Part shown: positions 35,524 through 43,897 of the stretch, one piece after another
Position numbering within the stretch: position 1 is the first letter of the stretch
Layout of the letters: each line of letters opens with the position of its first letter
NCBI RefSeq assembly: GCF_025369935.1
Contig: NZ_CP104467.1
Span: forward strand, 6,703,001 to 6,767,000
Reading direction: 5' to 3'
DNA from: Paenibacillus andongensis
GTDB lineage: Bacteria > Bacillota > Bacilli > Paenibacillales > NBRC-103111
DNA: 64,000 bases
Program-made: the position numbers and the translations under genes
The notes under the pieces: model-generated
Database searches by the model: none
What the model was told of the DNA's origin: nothing
What the model saw: only the letters and a program-made list of their open reading frames with translations

Positions 35524-36476
35524 ATTGATTCGTCAAAAAACTTTTTGGAAGCTCGATTAGCAGTTACAACAAGAATCAGTCCAATAACACCCTGCATTAA
35601 ACCAACAGCCGTCGCATATCCGTATTGTCCATTTTGAAGGCCTACACGGATGATATAGGTGTCAAGAATATCGGCTAGCTCCATATTCCCAGGTGTTCTC
35701 ATAAGATATATTTGATCAAATCCCGCCTGCAGAATGCTACCCAGCGACAAAATAAACAGGATCGAAATCGTTAATCGTATGCCCGGCAAGGTAACGTGCC
35801 AGATTTCATGCCATTTGTTAGCGCCATCAATCTTGGCGGCTTCATGCAGCTCAGGATTAATGCTGGCAATAGCGGCCAAATAAATGATCGAATCCCACCC
35901 TATACTTTGCCAAATATGGCTTCCAAACATGAGTGGATAAAAGTACTTGCTTTCCATCATGAAAAAAGTGCTGCCGTCTCCACCGAAGAATCGGATCGCC
36001 TCGTTCAGCAGCCCTGTCTCGGGAGCAAGCACCCGCTGCATAAGACCAATGACGATAACCCAGGAAAGAAAATGCGGCAAATAGGAAATGCTCTGTGTGA
36101 TTCCGCGGAATCTTCGGCTTCTGACCTCATTGAACATCAACGCAAGCAGAATCGGAAAAGGCAGCCCCAGAAATACTTTGATACTGCTGATAATCAGTGT
36201 GTTTTTAATCAGCTTGCTGCTTTGATAATCGTTAAAAAAGGCTTTGAAATACGTTAACCCCACCCAAGGACTGCCCAGGATTCCTTTGTTAAACTGGTAA
36301 TTCTTAAAGGCTAGCATGAGTCCACCCATCGGGATATACGAGAAAATAACGAAAAATACAATACAGGGAAGGAGCATGAGGTATAACTGCTTGTGCCCAA
36401 GTATTCTTTTCCCCAGATCAGCATTTTTCTTCTTCACCGCAGCGCCAACTCTAGCTTGCGGCAGATTCGTTTCCAT
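35517..36476 (-). CDS. CUT1 sugar ABC transporter permease (LplB/YteP type)
   Basis: 319 residues. The cytoplasmic start is basic, with six membrane helices and the EAA-like loop ELHEAAKIDGANKWHEIWHVTLP. It is the first gene of the leftward operon and forms the importer with the permease at 32710 and the lipoprotein at 33702. A well-placed promoter and two operator-like sites lie upstream. Confidence 0.9.
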   Translation of the reverse strand: METNLPQARVGAAVKKKNADLGKRILGHKQLYLMLLPCIVFFVIFSYIPMGGLMLAFKNYQFNKGILGSPWVGLTYFKAFFNDYQSSKLIKNTLIISSIKVFLGLPFPILLALMFNEVRSRRFRGITQSISYLPHFLSWVIVIGLMQRVLAPETGLLNEAIRFFGGDGSTFFMMESKYFYPLMFGSHIWQSIGWDSIIYLAAIASINPELHEAAKIDGANKWHEIWHVTLPGIRLTISILFILSLGSILQAGFDQIYLMRTPGNMELADILDTYIIRVGLQNGQYGYATAVGLMQGVIGLILVVTANRASKKFFDESIW

Positions 36477-36514
36477 GTTATAACCACCTTCCTATGGGTT
36501 TCTGCAAACTTTTC

Positions 36515-36528
36515 TGGTATCGATTCCA
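36515..36528. promoter_or_regulatory. Operator-like site in the transporter operon leader
   Basis: TGGTATCGATTCCA is a near-palindrome with central CG, close to the sites at 35508 and 36580. It lies about 75-90 bases downstream of the predicted transcription start, in the untranslated leader. Confidence 0.5.
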
Positions 36529-36579
36529 TATTACATAAAATAAAAAATAGAGGTGCAAATTACATGAGCAAGCATTTTA

Positions 36580-36593
36580 TGGAATCGCTTTCA
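36580..36593. promoter_or_regulatory. LacI/cre-type operator next to the operon promoter
   Basis: TGGAATCGCTTTCA matches the LacI/GalR-type pattern TGNAANCGNTTNCA, which includes CcpA cre sites. It sits about 10-25 bases downstream of the expected start site, a good place for repression. It may bind the operon's own LacI protein, CcpA, or both. Confidence 0.6.
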
Positions 36594-36609
36594 TATTGGA
36601 GCTATTTCC

Positions 36610-36638
36610 AGTATATAGGCATTGGTTTCTTTTGACAA
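36610..36638 (-). promoter_or_regulatory. Predicted sigma-A promoter of the LacI/CUT1 operon
   Basis: Read leftward: TTGTCA (36638-36633), a 17-base spacer, TATACT (36615-36610). It is an excellent housekeeping match and the only strong candidate for the eight genes downstream to 27209. Confidence 0.7.
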
Positions 36639-36699
36639 TACTTTTTTGGGTTCCTTTTATTAAATTTTCTGTAAATTCATTTCTACACCTGTAGGAATG

Positions 36700-36746
36700 A
36701 AAAGAAGCCCGCTTCCATCCAAGATTCGGATCGAAACAGGCTTCTT
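36700..36746 (-). terminator. Terminator of the Ssu/Tau-type transporter operon
   Basis: Stem GAAGCC/GGCTTC with a partly paired loop and a TTCTTTTCATT tail leftward, starting four bases past the binding-protein stop. Confidence 0.55.
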
Positions 36747-36749
36747 ACC

Positions 36750-37775
36750 TTACTTCCCATTCTTTACTTCGTCGAGCATCGACAAATCGACGAATTGACT
36801 AAGGTTGAGCTCCTCTTTATTAATGCCCTTAATATATCGGGCATCGATCGACACCTTCGCCATTTCCTCCATCACCTTGACGTCAACGTCGGTGGTGAGT
36901 TTCAAACGGCTCAGCGAGGCTTTGATCAAGACTTTGTCCATCCCTTTACCGCTGTATTGTTTCAGCTGGTTGTTAATGAGATCATAGGCTTGCTCCGGAC
37001 TGTTCTGGATGAACGCGATGCCATCCCTATTCGCCTTGATCGCGCCTTTCACCATATCACGGTGCTGCGCAATGAACTTGTCGCTCGCGACCATGATAAC
37101 CGTCGGATAATCGCCGTTGTTCGGCGGGATCGCCTTCCAGTCGACGACGACTTTGCCAAGTCCGGCCTTCTCGATTTGTGTCCCCCATGGCTCGGGGACA
37201 AGCGCAGCATCGATCTCCTTCTGGCGGAAAGAGATCAGCGCATCCGACGGGGAGCGCACGATGAGGTGCGCACTCTCAGCACCTCTGCCCAAGCTTATAC
37301 CTTCTTGCTTCAGCAGCATGCGCAGCGAGATTTCGTTCGTGTTTCCTTTGGAAGGAATCGCGATTGTTTTATCTACTAAATCTTTAACGGTATTAATTCC
37401 CGAGCCATTCCGCGCAACTAATACAGCGCCGCCGTTATTTGAACCGGAGACGACCCGATAGTTCCCACTTTTCAAAAAGAAGGTTGTCGCGGGCCCAGGA
37501 CCAACGAATCCAACATCGATATCTCCTGTCGCCATAGCAATAGATAAGTCAGAGCCGTTATCGAAGGCTGTGACTTCGATCTTAACTTCGCTGCCCCATT
37601 CCCGGGCGAAATAGCCTTTCTCCAGTGCGATGTAGGCTGCGGCATGTGTGACATTTTTGAATACGCCGACTCGTACCACTTGAGCTTTGCCTGTAGAAGT
37701 CAGTTTCTCACCACAAGCACTCACCATCGCGACCACGACCAGAAGCAGCATTAGCACCCATGCACGTTTTCTCAT
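36750..37775 (-). CDS. ABC transporter substrate-binding lipoprotein (SsuA/TauA/NitT type)
   Basis: 341 residues. The lipobox VSAC is at about 18-21. The mature protein has the NMT1/SsuA fold features: GYFAREWG, MATGDIDVGFVGPGP, TIAIPSKGNTNEI, DAALVPEPWG. Ligands in this family are sulfonates, taurine, nitrate/cyanate or pyrimidine precursors. The absence of desulfonation or thiamine genes nearby leaves the ligand open. Confidence 0.88.
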   Translation of the reverse strand: MRKRAWVLMLLLVVVAMVSACGEKLTSTGKAQVVRVGVFKNVTHAAAYIALEKGYFAREWGSEVKIEVTAFDNGSDLSIAMATGDIDVGFVGPGPATTFFLKSGNYRVVSGSNNGGAVLVARNGSGINTVKDLVDKTIAIPSKGNTNEISLRMLLKQEGISLGRGAESAHLIVRSPSDALISFRQKEIDAALVPEPWGTQIEKAGLGKVVVDWKAIPPNNGDYPTVIMVASDKFIAQHRDMVKGAIKANRDGIAFIQNSPEQAYDLINNQLKQYSGKGMDKVLIKASLSRLKLTTDVDVKVMEEMAKVSIDARYIKGINKEELNLSQFVDLSMLDEVKNGK

Positions 37776-37791
37776 CCGACCCGCCCCCTAC

Positions 37792-38556
37792 TCAAGACTT
37801 CGAGCCAGCGAGGCCGTATCGCTCTAGCACTTTATCTTCCAGTTTCTTAAAGCAGAAGTGATCAGAAACCGTGCCCAGTACCGCGATAATAATGACAATA
37901 CACAGCATCAGTGAGGTGTCGCCAAGATTTCTTCCGTCCTGTAACAGCTGTCCTAGCCCAGCCCCTTTGGCAATAAGTTCACCGGCAACAAGCGCGCGCC
38001 AAGCGAATGCCCAAGCCGTGCGAACACCATTGATCAAATGCGGGAAAGCGGCAGGAATCATAACTTGTACGAATAAATTGAACCCATTGCCCGTCCCCAT
38101 CGTCTGCGCGGCGCGCAAATAAATAGGGGGGATATTTTTGATCCCGGTACGGCTGGCCAATGCCATCGTCCAAGTTGCTCCGAGTGTCGTAATGAAAATA
38201 ACAGAGGATTCGTTAAGACCGAACCAAATAATAGCAAAAGGCAGCCAAGCAATACTCGGAATGGTCTGCAAAGAAACAACCAGAAATCCAAGCGTATCAT
38301 CCAGCATTCTGTAACGTGCGAATAGGAACCCAAGGGTTGTACCGATCAGCAAAGACAAAGCGAAGGAAACCAGCAACCTCACCATACTCGCAAATGTCGC
38401 TTGGAGCAGTTCGCCATGCACCAACCCGTCGTAGAAGGCCTGCAAGGTTTGGGTGGGCGAAGGGAACTTCCAGCCCCATCCGAATAATCTAAATCCCGCC
38501 TCCCAAGCTATCAGAAGCAGTACCAGAAAAATCGTTCTTCTTGATGCTGTACTCAT
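37792..38556 (-). CDS. ABC transporter permease (SsuC type)
   Basis: 254 residues with about six membrane helices. The EAA-type loop lies around LRAAQTMGTGNGFNLFVQVMIPAAFPHLI. The ATG at 38556 has GGGAGG nine bases upstream although it lies inside the ATPase gene, giving a 68-base overlap. Confidence 0.88.
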   Translation of the reverse strand: MSTASRRTIFLVLLLIAWEAGFRLFGWGWKFPSPTQTLQAFYDGLVHGELLQATFASMVRLLVSFALSLLIGTTLGFLFARYRMLDDTLGFLVVSLQTIPSIAWLPFAIIWFGLNESSVIFITTLGATWTMALASRTGIKNIPPIYLRAAQTMGTGNGFNLFVQVMIPAAFPHLINGVRTAWAFAWRALVAGELIAKGAGLGQLLQDGRNLGDTSLMLCIVIIIAVLGTVSDHFCFKKLEDKVLERYGLAGSKS

Positions 38557-39328
38557 CGCCAGTTTCCTCCCTTACCACTTTCTCCAGCTCGTCTGCCAAC
38601 GCGTCCATGATCGAATTCTCCACATGATGGAGGACGGTGTCTGCGCTATCCCGTGGTCTCGCTGCTTTCACGGCGAACTCCTTCTTAATAGTCCCGGGAC
38701 GCGTGGACATCACGAATACACGATCCGAGAGGATCACGGCTTCACGAATGTTATGGGTAATGAAGAGGATCGTTTTGCGCGTGCGCATCCAGATTTCTTC
38801 CAATTCTTTGTGTAAAATAAGGCGCGTTTGCTCATCCAAAGCGGCGAACGGCTCGTCCATCAGCAAAATCTCTGGGTCCATCGCAAGCGCCCGGGCGATT
38901 GCGGCCCGCTGCTTCATTCCGCCCGAAAGCTCATGCGGATAGCGATCCGTAAAACGGCTGAGATGCACCGCTTTGATCTGTTCCATCGCCAGCTCATAAC
39001 GCTCTTTTTTCCCAATGCCCTTCTGTTTGAGACCGAAGGCTACATTGTCCAGCACTGTCAACCATGGGAATAGTCCATGCTCTTGGAACACAACGACACG
39101 GTCCGCTCCAGCGCCGGTCACCTTTTTCCCATTCACCTGAATAACGCCCTCACTCTGCGTATCGAAGCCTGCGACCAGGTTCAGTACGGTCGATTTCCCG
39201 CATCCGGACGGGCCCAGCAAGGAGACGAACTCCCCTTTTTCAATCGTTAAAGTGATATTATCCAGCGCCTGATAGCTGCCGCCTAATCGCTGAACAAACG
39301 TCTTGCTAACGCCTTTAATCTCGATCAA
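38489..39328 (-). CDS. ABC transporter ATP-binding protein (SsuB/TauB type)
   Basis: 279 residues from the TTG at 39328, placed eight bases after GGAGG; a GTG at 39343 is also possible. Walker A is GPSGCGKST, the signature is LSGGMKQR and Walker B is ILLMDEPF. The C-terminal tail of about 22 residues is encoded within the start of the permease gene and reads as low-complexity Ser/Gly, so it may be a late extension after loss of an earlier stop. Confidence 0.9.
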   Translation of the reverse strand: MIEIKGVSKTFVQRLGGSYQALDNITLTIEKGEFVSLLGPSGCGKSTVLNLVAGFDTQSEGVIQVNGKKVTGAGADRVVVFQEHGLFPWLTVLDNVAFGLKQKGIGKKERYELAMEQIKAVHLSRFTDRYPHELSGGMKQRAAIARALAMDPEILLMDEPFAALDEQTRLILHKELEEIWMRTRKTILFITHNIREAVILSDRVFVMSTRPGTIKKEFAVKAARPRDSADTVLHHVENSIMDALADELEKVVREETGDEYSIKKNDFSGTASDSLGGGI

Positions 39329-39368
39329 AATGCCTACCTCCACTCGGGCATGTCCCGTCGTTTTTCAT

Positions 39369-40622
39369 TTAAAACAGCAATTTCAGCCCTGCCAAGCCAA
39401 GTCCGATGATGAACCCGCAAATCGCACCGTTGACACGAATCCACTGCAAATCATTACCGAGTTTATCTTCCATCAACTGGGTCAGCTTTTCATTCGTCAG
39501 CTTATCCAGATTTTCTTTGACGAGTAGACCGATTTTGCTGTGATTCTGCTCCAAATAAGCAGCGATTTTCTCTTGAACCCAGCTCTCGCCGCGCAGCAGC
39601 ATATCCTCGTTGTCCTTCACCGACATCAGCATTTTTCGAACCACCGGGACCACATACTGAGGCACAAAATCAGGTTGATCCACGAAATCCTCTGCCTTCG
39701 CCTTCAACCGCTCTAACAGCCCCGATAATTTCTCATCGAGATCAAATAGACCCGGCAGCTTCGCCTTCAAACCTTCCAGCTCCGCCAAAAGCTGCGGATT
39801 CCGCTCCAGCTTGTTCAGCTCATTCCGAATAAAGGTAAGAACGGCTTCTCTGCGCGGATGATTCTTCGTTCGCATCTGCTCGATGTAGGAGAGAACGAAG
39901 TTCTGGATAATGCCGCCAATCTTCTCTTCATTCACCATACCGATGAACGCATTAACGGCAAATGCCATGAACCCATTCGACTGCAGACCCTCGAACGCTT
40001 TCAGCGCCATAGCGCCTAGTTGATCGCGCGTATCCGCCTTAATCGCCCATGCTTCCACTTTATCGATAACAAAATCAAACGTTTTGCCGTCATAGCCGCC
40101 ATCGACAATGCTGTCTACAATCGTCCGAACGAGTCGACTCGTATCTACGTCTTGCAGTGCTTTATGAATTTCTTCCGCTAAAAGCGGCGTCAATTTGTCC
40201 AGATCAATCGCGTTAATGGCTTGTTTGGCAAGTGTCGAGAGGCCTTTGTGAAGTGCCACATTGTCCAACTGACTCTCCGCCAGCTCAAGTCCACGTTCCA
40301 AAAACCTAATTTGCTGCAAACGGGCACGAATGGTTTCTTTGGAAAGCAGTTCATTTTCAACCGTCGAGACGAGCGCTTTCGTGATCTTCTCACGATTTTT
40401 CGGCAAAAGAGCCGTATGCGGAATCGGAATACCTAGTGGGTGACGGAACAGGGCACTAACCGCAAACCAGTCAGCCAAGCCGCCTACAACTCCGGCCTCA
40501 AAGCCACCTTGCAAGAAGGTTCCCCAAATTGTTGAAGAAACCGGCAGTGTCGCCAGAAAGCCTGCTCCCATAACCCCTAAGGAAACCGTCGCTATATACT
40601 TTGCTTCTTTTTTCATTGTCAT
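39369..40622 (-). CDS. DUF445-family membrane protein
   Basis: 417 residues. Two hydrophobic segments near the N-terminus (about 10-50, including GGLADWFAVSALFRHPLG, a DUF445 hallmark) and one at the very C-terminus frame a long helical cytoplasmic part. Function unknown in this family (YheB/YjiN relatives). Only 40 bases separate it from the ATPase gene downstream, so it may be co-transcribed with the transporter. Confidence 0.85.
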   Translation of the reverse strand: MTMKKEAKYIATVSLGVMGAGFLATLPVSSTIWGTFLQGGFEAGVVGGLADWFAVSALFRHPLGIPIPHTALLPKNREKITKALVSTVENELLSKETIRARLQQIRFLERGLELAESQLDNVALHKGLSTLAKQAINAIDLDKLTPLLAEEIHKALQDVDTSRLVRTIVDSIVDGGYDGKTFDFVIDKVEAWAIKADTRDQLGAMALKAFEGLQSNGFMAFAVNAFIGMVNEEKIGGIIQNFVLSYIEQMRTKNHPRREAVLTFIRNELNKLERNPQLLAELEGLKAKLPGLFDLDEKLSGLLERLKAKAEDFVDQPDFVPQYVVPVVRKMLMSVKDNEDMLLRGESWVQEKIAAYLEQNHSKIGLLVKENLDKLTNEKLTQLMEDKLGNDLQWIRVNGAICGFIIGLGLAGLKLLF

Positions 40623-40822
40623 AACATCTCTTTCTACTCGAAGTTAATGAATCATTCCTTCTATTTTATCACAAAATGCGACGAAAACTGATCTTGAAGC
40701 TTTTTTTGTTGGATGCGCTTCGTTGATGCGTAATAAATGAGTGTGTGCATGGTGTGACAGGCAAGGATATAGCCGGATAAGTAACATGATTAGCTATCAA
40801 TGAAGCCGAAAGTGAAGCGAAG

Positions 40823-41002
40823 TTGTACTTTATACAACAATGTGCCCTTGAAGATGAGGATATCCACTCAAGTGTTGTACAAAGTGCAACAATTCCCCTC
40901 AAATCGAGCATTTTTGAAGCAAATTAGAGCATATTGTTGTACTTCGTACAACAAATTTCATAAATAACCCTGAAATCCAAAAAATTGTTGTACGCTATAC
41001 AA
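40823..41002 (+). repeat. Four-palindrome array, TTGTAC type, copy 2
   Basis: Units TTGTACTTTATACAA (40823), TTGTACAAAGTGCAA (40875), TTGTACTTCGTACAA (40937) and TTGTACGCTATACAA (40988); starts are 52, 62 and 51 bases apart. The outer bases extend several units to TTGTTG...CAACAA. The array fills most of the gap 40623-41040, which has no gene. Confidence 0.9.
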
Positions 41003-41040
41003 TAACCTTATCTGCAAACGAGAAAATATCCGTCTATCTC

Positions 41041-41069
41041 AAAAAAAAGAGCCATCATTGGCTCTTTTT
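41041..41069 (-). terminator. Terminator of the TrmB-like/HD gene pair
   Basis: 10-bp stem AAAAGAGCCA/TGGCTCTTTT with TCAT loop and a T-run when read leftward. Confidence 0.9.
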
Positions 41070-41075
41070 CGTTTG

Positions 41076-41747
41076 CTACCGCTCGCCTTCCCACTCCGCG
41101 TAAAACTGTTCGAGGTACTGCTCCATAAAGCGGTGCCGCTCCTCTGCCAGCTGCCGGGCGTAGGCTGTGTTCATAAGCTCCTTCAATTTCAGGAGCTTCT
41201 CGTAGAAGTGATTAATCGCGGTGTCATTCCCAGCGCGATACTCCGCCTCCGTCATATGCTCACGGGCCATGACGGTAGGATCGTGAATCGGGCGGCCTTT
41301 CCAGCCCGAATAAGCGAATACGCGCGAGATTCCTACCGCGCCTATCGCATCCAACCGGTCGGCATCCTGCACGACCTGGCCTTCCAGCGTGCGCATAGGC
41401 GGACGCGCGCCGCCCTTAAACGACATCGTGCTGATGATCTCCAGCACGTGCTGCACTTGCTCCGCTGGCGTGCCGCTGGCGGCGAGCCACGCCTCCAGCT
41501 CGCGCTGCGCAGCGGCTGGATCGGCGTTCAGCTTCTCGTCGACGACGTCGTGAAGCAGCGCCGCAAGTTCGCAGACGAAGCCATCCGCGCCCTCCTGGGC
41601 AGCAATGCGCTTCGTCGTCTGCACAACGCGATAAATGTGCCACCAGTCGTGGCCGCTGCTATCGCGCTCCAGCTTCTCCTTCACGAGCGCTTCCGCTGCG
41701 AGTAGAATTCCCTCTATTTTCGTATGTTCTCCGTCATGCTGATTCAT
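41076..41747 (-). CDS. HD-domain phosphohydrolase (YedJ/YpgQ-like)
   Basis: 223 residues. HD-fold metal ligands: GHDWWHIYRV (His), AALLHDVVDEK (His-Asp) and VVQDADRLDAIG (Asp). Relatives include YpgQ-type nucleotide pyrophosphohydrolases. The start overlaps the stop of the upstream regulator gene (ATGA), so the two are coupled. Confidence 0.85.
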   Translation of the reverse strand: MNQHDGEHTKIEGILLAAEALVKEKLERDSSGHDWWHIYRVVQTTKRIAAQEGADGFVCELAALLHDVVDEKLNADPAAAQRELEAWLAASGTPAEQVQHVLEIISTMSFKGGARPPMRTLEGQVVQDADRLDAIGAVGISRVFAYSGWKGRPIHDPTVMAREHMTEAEYRAGNDTAINHFYEKLLKLKELMNTAYARQLAEERHRFMEQYLEQFYAEWEGER

Positions 41748-42628
41748 TTCTTCTTTCTCCTTTTTCCTTCGGCAGACTTACCATCACTAGACTTGCCTTC
41801 CAACGACTTCCCTGCACCCGCCGGTTGTGAATCTATCCCCTTCACCTCGGTGTACTTCTGGATAATTTTTTTGAAGTTCTTGCCATATTTATCTTCCAGC
41901 TTTGCGCCCATATCCTGCTGCAGCTCGTGGATCACCACATCACGAAAAAAATTATTCAGCAGCAGCTCCACCATCGCTGGATGCTCAGTTATCATCGCCA
42001 GAGCTGGCTCATCGCCGCCACGTGTGCCAACAATCGCCAGCTTACGATCGATCAGCAGCGTAAATTTCCGCCCATTGCGCTTCTGCCAACCTTCTTCGCG
42101 TCCGTGCTGGAATTGATGAACCCCGCTTGGCAGCTCCGCTTCGCCAATCGTCGAAACCAGCAAGCGCACGCCTTGCGCTGGCACTAGACGAAGAACTTCC
42201 TTCAGCAGCTGTGCTTCTTCCGACCATAGCTCACAGAGCGCCTCTTCCTTCGCCTTTTTCAGCTCAGTTCGTATGCGCTCAATAACCTTCGCGTCTCCCT
42301 CCAAGCTGAAGTACTCCGAGCGGTGCGCATCCTGCTTCGGCATATGCGCTTTCACATAGCGGATCGAGGCTTGCAGCTCCGCTTCAATTCGCTCGCCGAT
42401 CTCCTCGATCGGCACGCTTTGATAATGCGTGGGCTCACCGTGACTCGTGAGCACAGCCCCCTTCTCCGCGAGCTTCTGGAGTGCGGAGTAGACATTCGAG
42501 CGCGAAACGCCAAGCTGCTTGGCGATTTCGTAGCCGGTGCGTGTGCCGCTCTCGGCGAGCACGTGCAGGCACTTGGCTTCTAGGTCTGTGAAGCCAAGGT
42601 TTTTTAAATGCAGATGAACATCCTCCAT
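41744..42628 (-). CDS. TrmB-family transcriptional regulator
   Basis: 294 residues from the ATG at 42628 (AAGGGG upstream). The N-terminal winged helix-turn-helix is LGFTDLEAKCLHVL...GYEIAKQLGVSRSNVYSALQKL. The effector part of about 130 residues resembles TrmB-like sensors. The C-terminus is a low-complexity tail of repeated GKS(L/S/A)(E/D)GKS ending in RRKKK, with unknown purpose. It is coupled by an ATGA overlap to an HD phosphohydrolase and may respond to its substrate or product. Confidence 0.85.
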   Translation of the reverse strand: MEDVHLHLKNLGFTDLEAKCLHVLAESGTRTGYEIAKQLGVSRSNVYSALQKLAEKGAVLTSHGEPTHYQSVPIEEIGERIEAELQASIRYVKAHMPKQDAHRSEYFSLEGDAKVIERIRTELKKAKEEALCELWSEEAQLLKEVLRLVPAQGVRLLVSTIGEAELPSGVHQFQHGREEGWQKRNGRKFTLLIDRKLAIVGTRGGDEPALAMITEHPAMVELLLNNFFRDVVIHELQQDMGAKLEDKYGKNFKKIIQKYTEVKGIDSQPAGAGKSLEGKSSDGKSAEGKRRKKK

Positions 42629-42735
42629 GCCAGCGCCCCTTTTCATTAACCCGTTATGATTTCTTGAACAATATTGTAACATGATTTTATTCTTCAAGTC
42701 GTATAGAGTTCTGCTGACTCCTCTTAAACGCAAAA

Positions 42736-42770
42736 AGGACCCGATTGCGTCAAAAACACAATCCGATCCT
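42736..42770 (-). terminator. Terminator of mgtC
   Basis: Stem AGGACCCGATTG against CAATCCGATCCT, with a CTTTTTG tail leftward, about 18 bases past the stop. Confidence 0.75.
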
Positions 42771-42787
42771 ATTTCTACTCCATTCAC

Positions 42788-43474
42788 CTACAAAGTCTCA
42801 ACTTCTGCAATCTCAATGTAATCCATACTTTTCAACTCATCATACACTTCCGAAGCATATTTCCGATCAATGTACACGATGAAATTCAGCTCTTGCTGGT
42901 CTTGGTTCAGCTCTTTGATGTGTACGCTTTTCATTTTGTAGCCTTTGGCAATGATCGCTTTGATAATCGTCGTTAAATTGCCGTCATGGGAGACGACGAG
43001 CCTAACGCGCAGGTCTTTCATTATCAGGGGTCTCGGGCCCATTTTCTTAATAAAGTAAGGTAAAAGGACGACACTAATCATAATTAATACGAGTCCAAAA
43101 AAGGCTTCCACAAAAAAGCCTGCCCCAACTGCGATACCAAGTCCAGCCGCTCCCCAGATCATTGCAGCCGTTGTTAATCCGACAATGACATCATTGTGCT
43201 TGCGAAGAATCACCCCTGCACCGAGGAAACCAATCCCACTGACTACTTGCGCAGCAAGCCGCATAGGATCCATGACATGAAGTCCCGCAACCGCATATTT
43301 ATTTGCTGATTCGATGGAAACTATCGTCAACAAACAACTGCTCAAGCAAATAACTAGTGAGGTCTTCAGACCAAGCGGTTTATTCCTGATTTCACGTTCT
43401 AAGCCAATAATTAAACCGAAAATTGCAGAAATTCCTAATCTCATTAAAATGTTTACATCCACGGATAGCATCAT
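42788..43474 (-). CDS. MgtC/SapB-family membrane protein
   Basis: 228 residues. Four to five membrane helices in the first 135 residues with the family motif IIGLEREIRNKPLGLKTS and GIGFLGAGVILR, then an ACT-like cytoplasmic domain (about 148-228). Family members affect magnesium homeostasis, acid tolerance and, in pathogens, F-ATPase control. The start is supported by GAGGAG. No M-box riboswitch was recognised upstream. Confidence 0.9.
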   Translation of the reverse strand: MMLSVDVNILMRLGISAIFGLIIGLEREIRNKPLGLKTSLVICLSSCLLTIVSIESANKYAVAGLHVMDPMRLAAQVVSGIGFLGAGVILRKHNDVIVGLTTAAMIWGAAGLGIAVGAGFFVEAFFGLVLIMISVVLLPYFIKKMGPRPLIMKDLRVRLVVSHDGNLTTIIKAIIAKGYKMKSVHIKELNQDQQELNFIVYIDRKYASEVYDELKSMDYIEIAEVETL

Positions 43475-43571
43475 TGTAAGTTATCTCCTCTTTGTAAATA
43501 ACCTTTACAATATCTTAACATTGTGAATTAGTAAATGCCTACTTGCTAATTACAACACCATCAAATAGGCA

Positions 43572-43680
43572 GAAAACGCGCCCTCGCTGGCGTCCCTCGA
43601 GATAGGCGCGGAAAACGCGCTCTCGAATGACGTCCGCCGAGATAGGCTCGGAAAACGCGCTTATCTCAGGGCGACGCCGT
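43572..43680 (+). repeat. Tandem repeat of about 40 bases (GAAAACGCGC units)
   Basis: GAAAACGCGC starts at 43572, 43611 and 43651, each followed by related sequence (a GACGTCC/GGCGTCC part, then CGAGATAGGC). The third unit is cut short and holds the inverted form CTTATCTCAGGGCGACG. Confidence 0.8.
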
Positions 43681-43714
43681 CAAGGAGGTCTTTGGAGGCA
43701 GAGTTGATCTTAAC

Positions 43715-43889
43715 GGAACGAGAAGCCGCTAAATTGGTTAAAATGAGCTGAAAACTGAATTGGCGGAACGAGAGGGCGTTATTTGATGAAATTTGAGCGA
43801 TCCGAAGCTAAAAACAGCGAAATAACGTCGCTACGTTCCTCGTTTGCTTGAATTAGCGCATTTTCCCGTAAATAGCGTCATTACGTTCC
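43715..43889 (+). repeat. Four-unit array with clear two-plus-two orientation, GGAACG type
   Basis: Units GGAACGAGAAGCCGCTAAAT (43715) and GGAACGAGAGGGCGTTATTT (43765) are followed by the inverted forms AAATAACGTCGCTACGTTCC (43820) and AAATAGCGTCATTACGTTCC (43870). Starts are 50, 55 and 50 bases apart. Confidence 0.88.
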
Positions 43890-43897
43890 CCCTCTAA

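Noticed and set aside
36795..37379. 194-residue rightward frame opposite the binding protein
   Set aside because: Shadow of a well-supported lipoprotein gene on the other strand.
40823..41002. Possible CRISPR array
   Set aside because: Only four units, unequal spacing of about 50/60/50, units differ from each other, some arrays reverse orientation midway, and no cas genes are present.
43475..43570. M-box (magnesium) riboswitch before mgtC
   Set aside because: The leader is too short and none of the conserved helices can be drawn.
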